Shown here in pieces: positions 1 to 7,618 of a DNA stretch of 34,667 nucleotides. The translations under genes were made by a program, and so were the position numbers. The stretch's first letter is position 1. Each line of letters starts with the position of its first letter. The DNA lies in assembly GCA_900315395.1 (NCBI GenBank), contig OMZC01000039.1:1-34667 (forward strand), given 5' to 3'. This DNA comes from an uncultured Gammaproteobacteria bacterium (GTDB lineage: Bacteria > Pseudomonadota > Gammaproteobacteria > Enterobacterales > Succinivibrionaceae). Under the pieces are notes generated by a model. It saw only the letters and a program-made list of their open reading frames with translations. It ran no database searches and was not told where the DNA came from.

Positions 1-144
1 TGTCGATTTCATTTCATCTTGTAAGAGAGTATTGTCATTATCCTCTACTTTCTTGTCTGAAACTCCATACTCTGCAGACAGCCTTTCTTTAAGCTTTAGA
101 GATTTTTCTAAAACACTTTGAGCTAATTCATTAAAAGATTCCAT
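1..144 (-). CDS. Unknown protein, N-terminal 48 codons only (runs off left edge)
   Basis: An open frame of 48 codons starts at ATG 144 and reaches the left edge with no stop. The start has a clear ribosome site (AAGGAT, about 7 nt upstream), the same AAGGATCTT context used by the gene at 14104. The visible residues begin MESFNELAQSVLEKSLKLKE and are charged and helical, becoming Asp/Asn-rich, with no signal peptide or membrane segment. I do not recognise the family. It is transcribed away from azlD, with the azlCD terminator lying behind it. Confidence 0.6.
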   Translation of the reverse strand, partial: MESFNELAQSVLEKSLKLKERLSAEYGVSDKKVEDNDNTLLQDEMKST

Positions 145-270
145 AAGAAGATCCTTTATCGCAAACTTACAAAAATCTACATAATTTTCATTTTAAATAT
201 ACACTAAATAAACAATTAAATAAACTATAAATCAACATGTTTAATTATTTTTTTATTTTATTGAAATATA

Positions 271-320
271 TATAAAAAAAGAAAAAGGACTGTTCTTCAA
301 AATTTGAAAAACAGACCTTT
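271..320 (-). terminator. Rho-independent terminator after azlCD
   Basis: On the minus strand AAAGGTCTGTT pairs with AACAGTCCTTT (one mismatch) around an inner TTCAAATTTTGAA stem, followed by a T-rich tract (271-287). It lies 31 bp beyond the azlD stop. Confidence 0.75.
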
Positions 321-350
321 GGTTAATTTAGTGGGAATTTGAATGTGTAT

Positions 351-662
351 TTAAACAGCTACTATAGCGATATAAGCTGCAGCTACTGCTAGTAATACCA
401 CGACTGATAATGACATCTTGGCAATTGCAGCTACTAAGGCTACAGCAGTTCCAATGTATGCTGCGTACTGATTGTTATCTATACAGTAGAACACTCCTGG
501 GAATACCAGTGCTGTTAATGCTGTATATGGCACAAGATCCAAAAAACGCTGCCAGTATGGAGACAACTCTAACTTAGAAATAAAAAGAGCTGGAATACTT
601 CTTATTGGATATGTCATTAAAAATGACATAAGCACAATTGAAATGTAATACTTGCTATCCAT
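351..662 (-). CDS. azlD: AzlD-family branched-chain amino acid exporter small subunit
   Basis: A 103-residue, almost wholly hydrophobic protein with about three to four membrane helices and the short TYPIRSIPALF segment near the N-terminus that resembles the conserved Arg-x-x-Pro stretch of AzlD proteins. In characterised pairs (Bacillus AzlCD, E. coli YgaZH) AzlD is the small partner of AzlC, and together they export branched-chain amino acids or related compounds. Its ATG overlaps the azlC stop by one base (TAATG), which indicates translational coupling and supports the pairing. It is the last gene before a terminator. The family is fairly secure; the substrate is inferred. Confidence 0.8.
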   Translation of the reverse strand: MDSKYYISIVLMSFLMTYPIRSIPALFISKLELSPYWQRFLDLVPYTALTALVFPGVFYCIDNNQYAAYIGTAVALVAAIAKMSLSVVVLLAVAAAYIAIVAV

Positions 663-1408
663 TAGTTTGCTCCTTTCTCATCTGCTTTTTCTATAGCATT
701 TTCATTGGTTGTATTCTCATCTTTATTTGGTTTGTTATCAGAAAAAAAAGCGCCAATTAAAGAGCAGATAACAATGGTAGACAGAATTGCCCAGCAGCTG
801 TCCATTACCTGAGATAAGGCAATATTTAAGATTGCGGCACAAATAACAATGACTAACAGCTTGTTATTGCTCTTAACAGTAGGAACTACAATTGCAATAA
901 ACAATGCATATAAAGCAATGTTCATTGCTTGAATTAAGTTAAAAGGCAAGTAATTGGTTGCAAAAGCACCAATGACAGCACCTGATACCCAGGCACACCA
1001 AGAGACTAAGAAAAGTCCTGCAAAGTATGAGGAACTAATCAGTTCTTTTTTAGCTGTAGTAAAGATTGCAAAAGGCTCATCGGTAATAAAGTGTGAAAAG
1101 AAAGCTCTTCTTACATTACTCAATTTATCAAAACGTGCAAAAACACAGGTACTCATAATGAAGTATCTGAAGTTTAAAATAATAAGACCGATACAGATAG
1201 CGACTAAACTGGCACTGTCTTTTGCTGAGGTTACAGCAAAGAACTGACCAGATCCGCTATAGCAGATCATAGACATTAAAATGGTTTCAAAATCAGAATA
1301 ACCTGCCTGTTTTGCCATTACAGCATACGCAGTACCAACAGACAGGTAACCCAAACAAATTGGAATTGAATGACGGGCTCCTAACAGAAATAAATTCTTA
1401 TTTAACAC
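662..1408 (-). CDS. azlC: AzlC-family branched-chain amino acid exporter large subunit
   Basis: A 248-residue membrane protein with the AzlC-type opening GYLSVGTAYAVMAKQAGYS, a following SMICYSGSGQFFA segment and about five to seven helices. The tail after residue 220 is hydrophilic, Asn/Glu/Lys-rich and probably cytoplasmic. It begins with GTG at 1408, behind GGTAAG. Known relatives form the large subunit of a two-component efflux system for branched-chain amino acids. It is cotranscribed with azlD (1-nt overlap) and divergent from lysC. The intergenic region contains palindromes that could serve regulators, but no regulator gene is next to it. Confidence 0.85.
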   Translation of the reverse strand: MLNKNLFLLGARHSIPICLGYLSVGTAYAVMAKQAGYSDFETILMSMICYSGSGQFFAVTSAKDSASLVAICIGLIILNFRYFIMSTCVFARFDKLSNVRRAFFSHFITDEPFAIFTTAKKELISSSYFAGLFLVSWCAWVSGAVIGAFATNYLPFNLIQAMNIALYALFIAIVVPTVKSNNKLLVIVICAAILNIALSQVMDSCWAILSTIVICSLIGAFFSDNKPNKDENTTNENAIEKADEKGAN

Positions 1409-1743
1409 TTTTCTTACCAGATTAATTTTTCAAAAAGCTATATAAAGCTCAATAAAACTTCATTAAAAAGTCTCTATAAACAGTTTTTAAGAAATAGCAT
1501 TTGATTAATTTGCATAAGGCAAACTAACAAAATTTACAGCATGTGTTTATGAGATTACAGAACCTTTTGCATATACTTATATGCGCAACCTTTTCTAGGT
1601 TGTAGAAGGTATTTGTTTTTAGAGAATGCACAATTATGCACCAAATTAGGCTAAAAGTATATTAGAATTGCCAGAAGTATTTTGTACTCATATCATAATG
1701 TTTCAACTTTCGTTTTTAATTTTTGGATTTTGTATTTATTAAA
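1409..1743. other. Divergent intergenic region azlC / lysC with palindromes and a three-way-junction fold
   Basis: 335 AT-rich bases without a gene. It holds a hyphenated palindrome TTTGC-ATAAG-GCAAA (1509-1523); a compact predicted three-way junction at 1562-1610 (outer stem ACCTTTT/AGAAGGT, hairpins 1569-1584 and 1586-1602); and a likely lysC promoter (1668-1696). I looked for the lysine riboswitch known from E. coli lysC and saw no match. Confidence 0.5.
1668..1696 (+). promoter_or_regulatory. Probable sigma-70 promoter of lysC
   Basis: TTGCCA (1668-1673), 17-nt spacer, TATCAT (1691-1696). Transcription would begin near 1703, leaving a leader of about 40 nt before the ATG at 1744, too short to hold a lysine riboswitch. 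Confidence 0.5.
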
Positions 1744-3099
1744 ATGGAAAATTTAGATATAGCTAAATTCGGCGGTACTTCTGTTGGTAACTTTGATGCA
1801 ATGACATCAAGCTACAATGTAGTTGTCGGCAATAAGAACTCACGTATTGTAGTGATCTCAGCCTGCTCAGGCGTTACAAATCTGTTAGTAGAACTAGCAT
1901 CAGGCAAATGCAGCGATTCAAAAATTAACGAAATTATTGAAAAACTGCGTGATATCCACGAGCAGATCATTATTCATTTAGAGAATCAGCATGAGCTTCG
2001 TAACTACATTGAAGGTCATTTAAAAGAGATCAAAGAGCAGACACTTTTAGCAAATAAAGGTACTAACGATCAGTTAACTGACAGCATTGTATCTCACGGA
2101 GAGTTAATGTCATCATACCTGTTCGTAGCTTTATTCAAGCACTACGGTACCGATGCTCAGTGGTTTGATGTTCGTTCAGTAATGCGTACAGACTCTAAGT
2201 TCAGCTGCGCAAAACCTATTTGTGAAGAAATCAAAGTATTAGCTCATGATAAGTTATTACCTCTTATCAATGACAAGACCATCATCATTACACAGGGCTT
2301 TATCGGTTCTAACACCTTAGGAGAGACTACAACCTTAGGTCGAGGTGGTTCAGACTACACTGCAGCTTTATTAGGTGAAGCTTTAGGTGTAGCAACAATT
2401 TCAATCTGGACTGACGTAGCAGGTGTATTTACTACCGATCCTCGTGTTGTAAAAACAGCAAAACCAATTCCAGAGTTAACCTATATTGAAGCTGCTGAAA
2501 TGGCAAACTTCGGAGCTAAGGTTTTACACCCATCAACCATGATCCCTGCTGTAAGACAGGAGATCCCTATTTTTGTTGGTTCTTCTAAAGAGCCTGAGAA
2601 GGGTGGTACCTGGGTTCGTCCAGTAACTAAGTCAGAGCCAAACTTCAGAGCTTTAGCTTTACGTAAAAACCAGACCTTAATCGTTTTATCATCACCTGTT
2701 ATGGTAGGTGCTACTGGTTTCTTAGCAAACGTATTCTCTGTATTTGCAAAATACAATCACTCAATTGATCTTGTATCAACCTCTGAGATTTCTATTGCAG
2801 TTACCATCGATGCTGGTACTACCACTTCTGGTAAGGCTGAAATCAGCGAGAATATGTTAAATGAGCTTCGTCAGTTCTGTCATGTAAAGGTTGAAACTGG
2901 TCTGCCACTTATTGCCATTATCGGCAACAGAATGTCAGAGAATTCTGGTGTTATTACCAAGGCTTTTGATGCAATCAACAAGTTCTCTGTAAGAATGATC
3001 TGCTACGGTGCATCACGTCACAATCTATGCTTCCTTTTAAAGGATGGCGATACTACTGAAGCTTTAAATGAGCTACATAAGCAGTTATTAGAAGACTAA
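1744..3099 (+). CDS. lysC: Aspartokinase, lysine-sensitive type (LysC)
   Basis: Phosphorylates aspartate with ATP, the first step toward diaminopimelate, lysine, threonine and methionine. The 451 residues match E. coli aspartokinase III (449 aa) along the whole length: KFGGTSVG near residue 8, SHGELMS, QWFDVR, TLGRGGSDYTAA, EAAEMANFGAKVLHP, then two ACT domains with GFLANVFSVFAKYNHS and a C-terminal MICYGASRHNLCF. It is monofunctional, with no homoserine dehydrogenase part. I start it at ATG 1744 because homology begins there; a longer frame to TTG 1723 would add seven unrelated residues. Neither start has a good Shine-Dalgarno. Lysine feedback inhibition is expected from the family. A hairpin follows at 3123. 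Confidence 0.95.
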   Translation: MENLDIAKFGGTSVGNFDAMTSSYNVVVGNKNSRIVVISACSGVTNLLVELASGKCSDSKINEIIEKLRDIHEQIIIHLENQHELRNYIEGHLKEIKEQTLLANKGTNDQLTDSIVSHGELMSSYLFVALFKHYGTDAQWFDVRSVMRTDSKFSCAKPICEEIKVLAHDKLLPLINDKTIIITQGFIGSNTLGETTTLGRGGSDYTAALLGEALGVATISIWTDVAGVFTTDPRVVKTAKPIPELTYIEAAEMANFGAKVLHPSTMIPAVRQEIPIFVGSSKEPEKGGTWVRPVTKSEPNFRALALRKNQTLIVLSSPVMVGATGFLANVFSVFAKYNHSIDLVSTSEISIAVTIDAGTTTSGKAEISENMLNELRQFCHVKVETGLPLIAIIGNRMSENSGVITKAFDAINKFSVRMICYGASRHNLCFLLKDGDTTEALNELHKQLLED

Positions 3100-3122
3100 T
3101 TCAATAACTGGCACATCAATTG

Positions 3123-3150
3123 CATCTCTCACTATCTAAAGTGAGAGATG
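3123..3150 (+). terminator. Hairpin downstream of lysC
   Basis: Perfect 10-bp stem CATCTCTCAC / GTGAGAGATG with an 8-nt loop, 24 nt after the lysC stop. The following TATTCTT is a weak U-tract, so termination may be partial. Confidence 0.6.
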
Positions 3151-3185
3151 TATTCTTAAATATTCAAAGTTTTCTCTCTAAAGAT

Positions 3186-3212
3186 TAAAGTTACTCTCAC
3201 CTGTGCCGTTAT
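3186..3212 (+). promoter_or_regulatory. FliA (sigma-28) promoter of fliD
   Basis: TAAAGTTA (3186-3193), exactly 11 nt, then GCCGTTAT (3205-3212), against the consensus TAAAGTTT-N11-GCCGATAA. It lies 59 bp upstream of the fliD ATG, as expected for a late (class 3) flagellar gene. Confidence 0.8.
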
Positions 3213-3271
3213 ATGGTTATAGAGGTGGGCGTTTAGCCTATAATAAATGTAGGTTAATTTAGAGGTTCAAA

Positions 3272-4792
3272 ATGTCATCATCAACAATTACTAGTTCTGG
3301 TGTAGGTTCAGGCACAGACTTTGAGAGCATTATTTCTGCGTCAGTATCTGCCAAGAGACAGCAGTACGAGAAACGTACTACTACACGTAAGGGTGAAGCT
3401 GAGATCGAAAGAGACGGTCTTAATACCTTAAAGAGTGCTATGAGCACCTTTAAGGATGCTTGTGATAAGCTGACCAAAAAGAATTCGATGAATACTCATG
3501 CTATCACTACCACACAGAATAAAGACAATACCTGTTTTACCGTGACAGGTGAATCTGACTGCTCTAATACTAACTTTGATTTAGCTGTAACACAGCTTGC
3601 CAAAGCTGAATCTGTGACTCAGCAGTTCAAGACTGCTGACGGTTTTAAGAACAGCTTCTCAGCAGGTAAAATCACCATCGATTTAGGTTCTGAGACCTAT
3701 AAAGATGATGATGGTATTGAACAGACACGTGAGAGAACCTTCTCTGTGGATATTCAGGAAGGCGATACCTTAGAATTAATTCGTAAGCGCTTAAATCAGA
3801 ACGATTATGATTTAAACGTTGGTTTAATTAAGACTGAAGACGGTTATTCTTTATCAATCACCTCAGGCTCAACCGGTAAAGATACCTCTAATCTTAAGAT
3901 CACTACAGAGTCTACAGATACAGCTGATCATGACTCATTAAACGTATTTAATTTCGATCCTAGTGCAGAAACTACTACCGAAACTGATGACAAAGGCATG
4001 GAACACAAGGTATCAGCGTCTGGCTCTAAGTGGTCTTATCAGGAAGGTAAAGATGCCTGGATTGAAGTTGATGGTCATAAGATTACAAGCCATACCAACA
4101 AGTTTGATGACAATCAGGTATCAGGCTTAAACATCACTGTAAATCAGTTAACTAAGGACTCTAACGGTAACTTTACAACCTACAATGTTGATGTTTCAAC
4201 TGATGAAGACGCTGCTAAGAATAAGATGCAGGAATTCGTTAATGCATACAATACTTTGATGTCATCAATGGATAAGCTGTATAAGAGAAACTCTTATTCT
4301 GATGGCGAGAATCAGTACGATGGTGGTGACTTGGCTGGTGACTCACAGTTAAAGTCAGTTCAGAATACTCTGCAGACCATGGTTGTAAGATTTACTAAAG
4401 AGAATACCGGTAAATCAATCTTTGACTGCGGTCTTGAGTACAACAAGGATGGTACCCTGTCTCTTGATTCTGATGCTTTCAAGAAGTCAATTGATAACTC
4501 CTTCAACTCAGTCGTAAGCTTGTTTACAGATGAGGATGATGGTTTAATCAAGCAGTTATCAGACTATGTAAAAGAATATACTCAGACAGGTGGTATCTTA
4601 TCAGAGCGTATCGAGAACGTAGAAAGCGAGATCGATGATTGGGAGCAAAAGATCAGTGATAATGAAGAGAAGCTGGAAAAGTATGAAGCATCTTTGCGTA
4701 CCAAGTACGGTAATCTTGACTCGCTGATGTCAAGCTACAATACTTCTCTGTCATACATTTCATCAATTCTTTCAGGAAGCAAAAGCAAATAG
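3272..4792 (+). CDS. fliD: Flagellar filament cap protein FliD (HAP2)
   Basis: FliD is exported through the flagellar secretion system and forms the cap under which flagellin subunits assemble. The 506 residues have the FliD layout: an N-terminal D0/D1 part opening with GVGSGTDFESII and a heptad-rich helix (about 20-70), a variable central beta region (about 100-300), and a C-terminal helical part with strong coiled coil at about 445-490 before YISSIL. There is no cleavable signal, as expected. Start: ATG 3272 with AGAGG upstream. It is a single-gene unit between a FliA promoter and a terminator; no fliS or flagellin gene adjoins. Cys64, Cys88, Cys97 and Cys386 are unusual for an exported axial flagellar protein. 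Confidence 0.9.
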   Translation: MSSSTITSSGVGSGTDFESIISASVSAKRQQYEKRTTTRKGEAEIERDGLNTLKSAMSTFKDACDKLTKKNSMNTHAITTTQNKDNTCFTVTGESDCSNTNFDLAVTQLAKAESVTQQFKTADGFKNSFSAGKITIDLGSETYKDDDGIEQTRERTFSVDIQEGDTLELIRKRLNQNDYDLNVGLIKTEDGYSLSITSGSTGKDTSNLKITTESTDTADHDSLNVFNFDPSAETTTETDDKGMEHKVSASGSKWSYQEGKDAWIEVDGHKITSHTNKFDDNQVSGLNITVNQLTKDSNGNFTTYNVDVSTDEDAAKNKMQEFVNAYNTLMSSMDKLYKRNSYSDGENQYDGGDLAGDSQLKSVQNTLQTMVVRFTKENTGKSIFDCGLEYNKDGTLSLDSDAFKKSIDNSFNSVVSLFTDEDDGLIKQLSDYVKEYTQTGGILSERIENVESEIDDWEQKISDNEEKLEKYEASLRTKYGNLDSLMSSYNTSLSYISSILSGSKSK

Positions 4793-4810
4793 TTTTTCCT
4801 GAAGTCTTTT

Positions 4811-4842
4811 AAAGGCAGCCTATACAAAAGGCTGCTTTTTTT
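4811..4842 (+). terminator. Rho-independent terminator after fliD
   Basis: GCAGCC (4815-4820), 9-nt loop, GGCTGC (4830-4835), then a run of seven Ts. Confidence 0.9.
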
Positions 4843-4874
4843 ATCTTAGCTGAAATAAAAATCAGTTCAGTCAC

Positions 4875-4900
4875 AAAAAAGCCCCGCATTGCGGGGCTTT
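4875..4900 (-). terminator. Rho-independent terminator after fba
   Basis: GCCCCGC-ATT-GCGGGGC flanked by AAA/TTT, with a T6 run on the minus strand. It lies 36 bp beyond the fba stop and may also back up fliD termination from the other side. Confidence 0.85.
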
Positions 4901-4936
4901 ATTAAACTTTATCTAACATAAGTTAGAAAGAGTTAA

Positions 4937-6031
4937 TTAGAAATTCTTATCTAAAGAACCTGCTGAACCTAAACGGTCAAAAGCTTCCTGTAGACGAGCG
5001 ATCATAGACTCCTGACCCTTACGTAACCAAACACGTGGGTCGTAGAACTTCTTGTTAGGAACATCTGGATCGGTACCGTCGCCTAACTGAGCCTGTAAAC
5101 GGTTCTCGTTAGCCTTGTAGTACTGTAAGATACCATCCCAAGTTGCCCACTGAGTATCGGTATCGATGTTCATCTTGATAACACCGTATGATACTGACTC
5201 ACGGATCTCCTGCTCGGTTGAGCCTGAACCACCGTGGAATACTAGGTTGATTGGCTTGTCGGTAGGAGTGTTGAACTTCTCGTGAACGTACTTCTGTGAA
5301 TCACGTAAGATGGTAGGCTTTAACTTAACGTTACCTGGCTTGTAAACACCGTGTACGTTACCGAATGAAGCAGCGATTGTGAAGTTTGGAGAAATCTTTG
5401 ATAACTCCTCGTATGCATATGCTACGTCTTCTGGCTGAGTATATAATGCTGACTCGTCCTTATCTGAGTTATCAACACCATCTTCCTCACCACCGGTGCA
5501 GCCTAACTCTAACTCTAGAGTCATGCCAATCTTTGACATACGCTCTAAGTACTTGCAGCATAGAGCTACGTTATCCTTTAATGACTCTTCTGATAAGTCG
5601 ATCATGTGTGATGAGAATAATGGCTCACCGTGCTCTGCGTAGTACTTCTCACCAGCGTCTAATAGACCGTCGATCCATGGAAGTAACTTCTTAGCGCAGT
5701 GGTCAGTGTGAACTACTACAGGAACACCGTAGTACTCAGCAACGTTACGTGCGTGTAAAGCGCCTGAAATAGCACCTAAAATAGCTGCGCCCTGTGGACG
5801 GTCAACTTTGATGCCCTTACCAGCGATGAATGATGCACCACCGTTTGAGAACTGTACCATAACTGGTGACTTAGCCTTTGCACCTGCTTCGATAACAGCA
5901 TTGATTGAATCAGTACCAACACAGTTTACTGAAGGGAATGCGAAACCATTCTCACGAGCAAAAGCGAATAACTTCTGTAAATTCTCACCGGTAACAACAC
6001 CTGGCTTTACAATATCAAGAATCTTAGTCAT
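4937..6031 (-). CDS. fba: Class II fructose-bisphosphate aldolase
   Basis: Zinc-dependent cleavage of fructose 1,6-bisphosphate to glyceraldehyde 3-phosphate and dihydroxyacetone phosphate, in cytosolic glycolysis/gluconeogenesis. The protein is 364 residues from MTKILDIVKPG, close to E. coli FbaA (359). Visible marks are PVVVHTDHCAKK (catalytic Asp and zinc His region), LELELGCTGGEEDGVDN, the glycine-rich LVFHGGSGS, and VIKMNIDTDTQWA. The frame stays open 25 codons further upstream, but those codons cover the pgk-fba hairpin and do not resemble aldolase; ATG 6031 has AGGTAGAT upstream and fits the family. It follows pgk on the same strand, as in the classical pgk-fba arrangement. Confidence 0.95.
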   Translation of the reverse strand: MTKILDIVKPGVVTGENLQKLFAFARENGFAFPSVNCVGTDSINAVIEAGAKAKSPVMVQFSNGGASFIAGKGIKVDRPQGAAILGAISGALHARNVAEYYGVPVVVHTDHCAKKLLPWIDGLLDAGEKYYAEHGEPLFSSHMIDLSEESLKDNVALCCKYLERMSKIGMTLELELGCTGGEEDGVDNSDKDESALYTQPEDVAYAYEELSKISPNFTIAASFGNVHGVYKPGNVKLKPTILRDSQKYVHEKFNTPTDKPINLVFHGGSGSTEQEIRESVSYGVIKMNIDTDTQWATWDGILQYYKANENRLQAQLGDGTDPDVPNKKFYDPRVWLRKGQESMIARLQEAFDRLGSAGSLDKNF

Positions 6032-6080
6032 AAGATTATCTACCTGTAAATTAAAATATGAATTAAAAAAATCTAAATTT

Positions 6081-6108
6081 AAATGCCAGCAACTAATGGC
6101 TGGCATTT
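6081..6108 (-). terminator. Intercistronic hairpin between pgk and fba
   Basis: Perfect 10-bp inverted repeat AAATGCCAGC / GCTGGCATTT with an 8-nt loop, 8 bp after the pgk stop. On the minus strand the T-rich stretch starts only about 10 nt later, so it could act as partial terminator, mRNA stabiliser or processing site that sets the fba to pgk ratio. Confidence 0.55.
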
Positions 6109-6116
6109 ATGAGCAA

Positions 6117-7283
6117 TTATTCTGCTGCTCTCTTCTCTAGGATCTCAACAGCTGGTAACTTCTTACCCTCAACGAACTCAAGGAAAGCACCACCACCAGT
6201 AGAGATGTAAGAAATCTTGTCAGTTACACCGAACTTCTGGATTGAGTTGATGGTATCACCACCACCTGCAACTGAGAAAGCATCTGAGTTAGCAATAGCA
6301 TCAGCCATTGACTTGGTACCAGCAGCGAACTGATCGAACTCGAATACACCAACTGGGCCATTCCATAGGATGGTCTTTGCGTTCTTGATAACTTCGTTGA
6401 TGTTAGCCATTGACTTAGGACCTAAATCGAAGATCATATCGTCGTCTGCAACATCCTTTAAGTCCTTAGTAACAGCTGGGGTCTTCTCATCGAACTCTTT
6501 ACCAACTACTACGTCAACGAACTCAGGAATGTGAGTCTTTGAAGCTAATTCTTTAGCAGTATCGATTAAGTCATTCTCGCATAGTGAATTACCAACTTTG
6601 TGACCTGCAGCTGCGATGAAGGTGTTAGCAATACCACCACCAACGATTAACTGATCGCAAACCTTTAATAGGCTGTTTAATACAGGTAACTTGGTTGAAA
6701 CCTTAGAACCACCAACGATAGCAACCATAGGACGAGCTGGATTATCCATTGCCTTACCTAAAGCTTCTAACTCAGCAGCTAATAGAGGACCTGCACATGC
6801 TACTGGAGCAAACTGAGCTACACCGTAGGTTGTAGCCTGTGCACGGTGAGCAGTACCGAAAGCATCCATTACGAATACGTCGCATAATGCAGCGTATTTC
6901 TTTGATAGGTCTTCAGCGTTCTTCTTTTCACCCTTGTTGAAACGGCAGTTCTCAAGAACAACTACTTCACCTTCGTTAACTTCAACGCCGTTTAAGTAAT
7001 CTTTCTCTAAACGAACTTTTACACCATTAAGCTTGGTTGCAATGTAATCTGCAACAGGCTTTAATGAGAACTCCTCAGCATAAACGCCTTCCTCTGGACG
7101 GCCTAAGTGAGAAATTACCATTACCTTAGCGCCCTTCTCAAGAGCTAACTTAATTGTAGGTAATGTAGCCATAATACGCTTGTCTGATGCAACCTTGCCA
7201 TCCTTTAAAGGTACGTTAAGATCTGCACGAATAAGTACACGCTTGCCCTTTAAATCAAGGTCGGCCATCTTTAAAATTGCCAT
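6117..7283 (-). CDS. pgk: Phosphoglycerate kinase
   Basis: Transfers phosphate from 1,3-bisphosphoglycerate to ADP in glycolysis. At 388 residues it is the normal length. It opens [20 protein letters not shown], the substrate-binding RADLNVP motif. Further marks are [56 protein letters not shown] and the nucleotide-binding GGGDTINSI with [10 protein letters not shown] near the C-terminus. ATG 7283 has AGAGGA upstream. It is first in a pgk-fba unit, with a candidate promoter at 7347-7374 and a paired 10-bp inverted repeat around it. Confidence 0.97.
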   Translation of the reverse strand: MAILKMADLDLKGKRVLIRADLNVPLKDGKVASDKRIMATLPTIKLALEKGAKVMVISHLGRPEEGVYAEEFSLKPVADYIATKLNGVKVRLEKDYLNGVEVNEGEVVVLENCRFNKGEKKNAEDLSKKYAALCDVFVMDAFGTAHRAQATTYGVAQFAPVACAGPLLAAELEALGKAMDNPARPMVAIVGGSKVSTKLPVLNSLLKVCDQLIVGGGIANTFIAAAGHKVGNSLCENDLIDTAKELASKTHIPEFVDVVVGKEFDEKTPAVTKDLKDVADDDMIFDLGPKSMANINEVIKNAKTILWNGPVGVFEFDQFAAGTKSMADAIANSDAFSVAGGGDTINSIQKFGVTDKISYISTGGGAFLEFVEGKKLPAVEILEKRAAE

Positions 7284-7346
7284 AGTTCGTTTTCCTCTTA
7301 TAAAATCGTCTTTGTTAGACTTAAACTAAGCTTTTAACAACTCATA

Positions 7347-7374
7347 ATTTTATCACATGTTTAAAACTTTTCAA
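7347..7374 (-). promoter_or_regulatory. Candidate sigma-70 promoter of pgk-fba
   Basis: On the minus strand TTGAAA (7374-7369), 16-nt spacer, TAAAAT (7352-7347), giving a leader of roughly 55 nt. One arm of the ATCACATGTT inverted repeat occupies the spacer next to the -10 box. Confidence 0.5.
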
Positions 7375-7424
7375 TTTTTACAGTCGATTTTTGGTAATTT
7401 TGAAACATATTTTCAACATGTGAT
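7352..7424. repeat. Paired inverted 10-mer ATCACATGTT upstream of pgk
   Basis: ATCACATGTT at 7352-7361 and its exact reverse complement at 7415-7424, 53 bp apart, both extended by similar AAAA flanks. One copy overlaps the candidate promoter, which suggests a regulator binding two sites; the regulator is unknown. Confidence 0.5.
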
Positions 7425-7514
7425 TTTAAGGTACATTTTATGATTGTGCCTTATGTCAAAAGTAAACCTCAGCTGTGCAAAAATTAAAGCCTTTTTAGGT
7501 TAAATTTTGGGCAC

Positions 7515-7550
7515 TAAAAAGGCTGGACCGCTTTTGCAGTTACCAGCCTT
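7515..7550 (-). terminator. Rho-independent terminator after tkt
   Basis: Minus strand AAGGCTGG ... CCAGCCTT (8 bp), with an inner ACTGC-AAAA-GCGGT stem, then TTTTTAG. It lies about 70 bp after the tkt stop. Confidence 0.85.
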
Positions 7551-7618
7551 AATTAAACTATTTAGCTTTTAATACTAGTTAGCTTTTAAACTAATCAGCT
7601 TTTAAAAGTTTCAAGCTA

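Larger units (their letters stand above)
7284..7618. other. Intergenic region tkt / pgk: tkt terminator, short repeats, pgk promoter
   Basis: 335 bp without a gene. From the tkt side it holds three AGCTTTTAA repeats (7564, 7581, 7597; spacing 17 and 16), the tkt terminator (7519-7550), an unassigned stretch 7430-7515, and the pgk promoter with its paired inverted repeat (7347-7424). Confidence 0.6.

Noticed and set aside
954-1247. 97-codon plus-strand frame inside azlC
   Set aside because: Opposite to a clear membrane-protein gene; no ribosome site or recognisable domain.
1723-1743. TTG start for lysC seven codons upstream
   Set aside because: Adds residues not found in LysC and has no ribosome site; ATG 1744 fits the family.
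5386-5694. 102-codon plus-strand frame inside fba, and 5808-6140
   Set aside because: Both oppose strongly conserved aldolase sequence and have no ribosome site.
6032-6106. Upstream ATG extension of fba
   Set aside because: The added codons overlap the pgk-fba hairpin and do not look like aldolase; ATG 6031 has a ribosome site.
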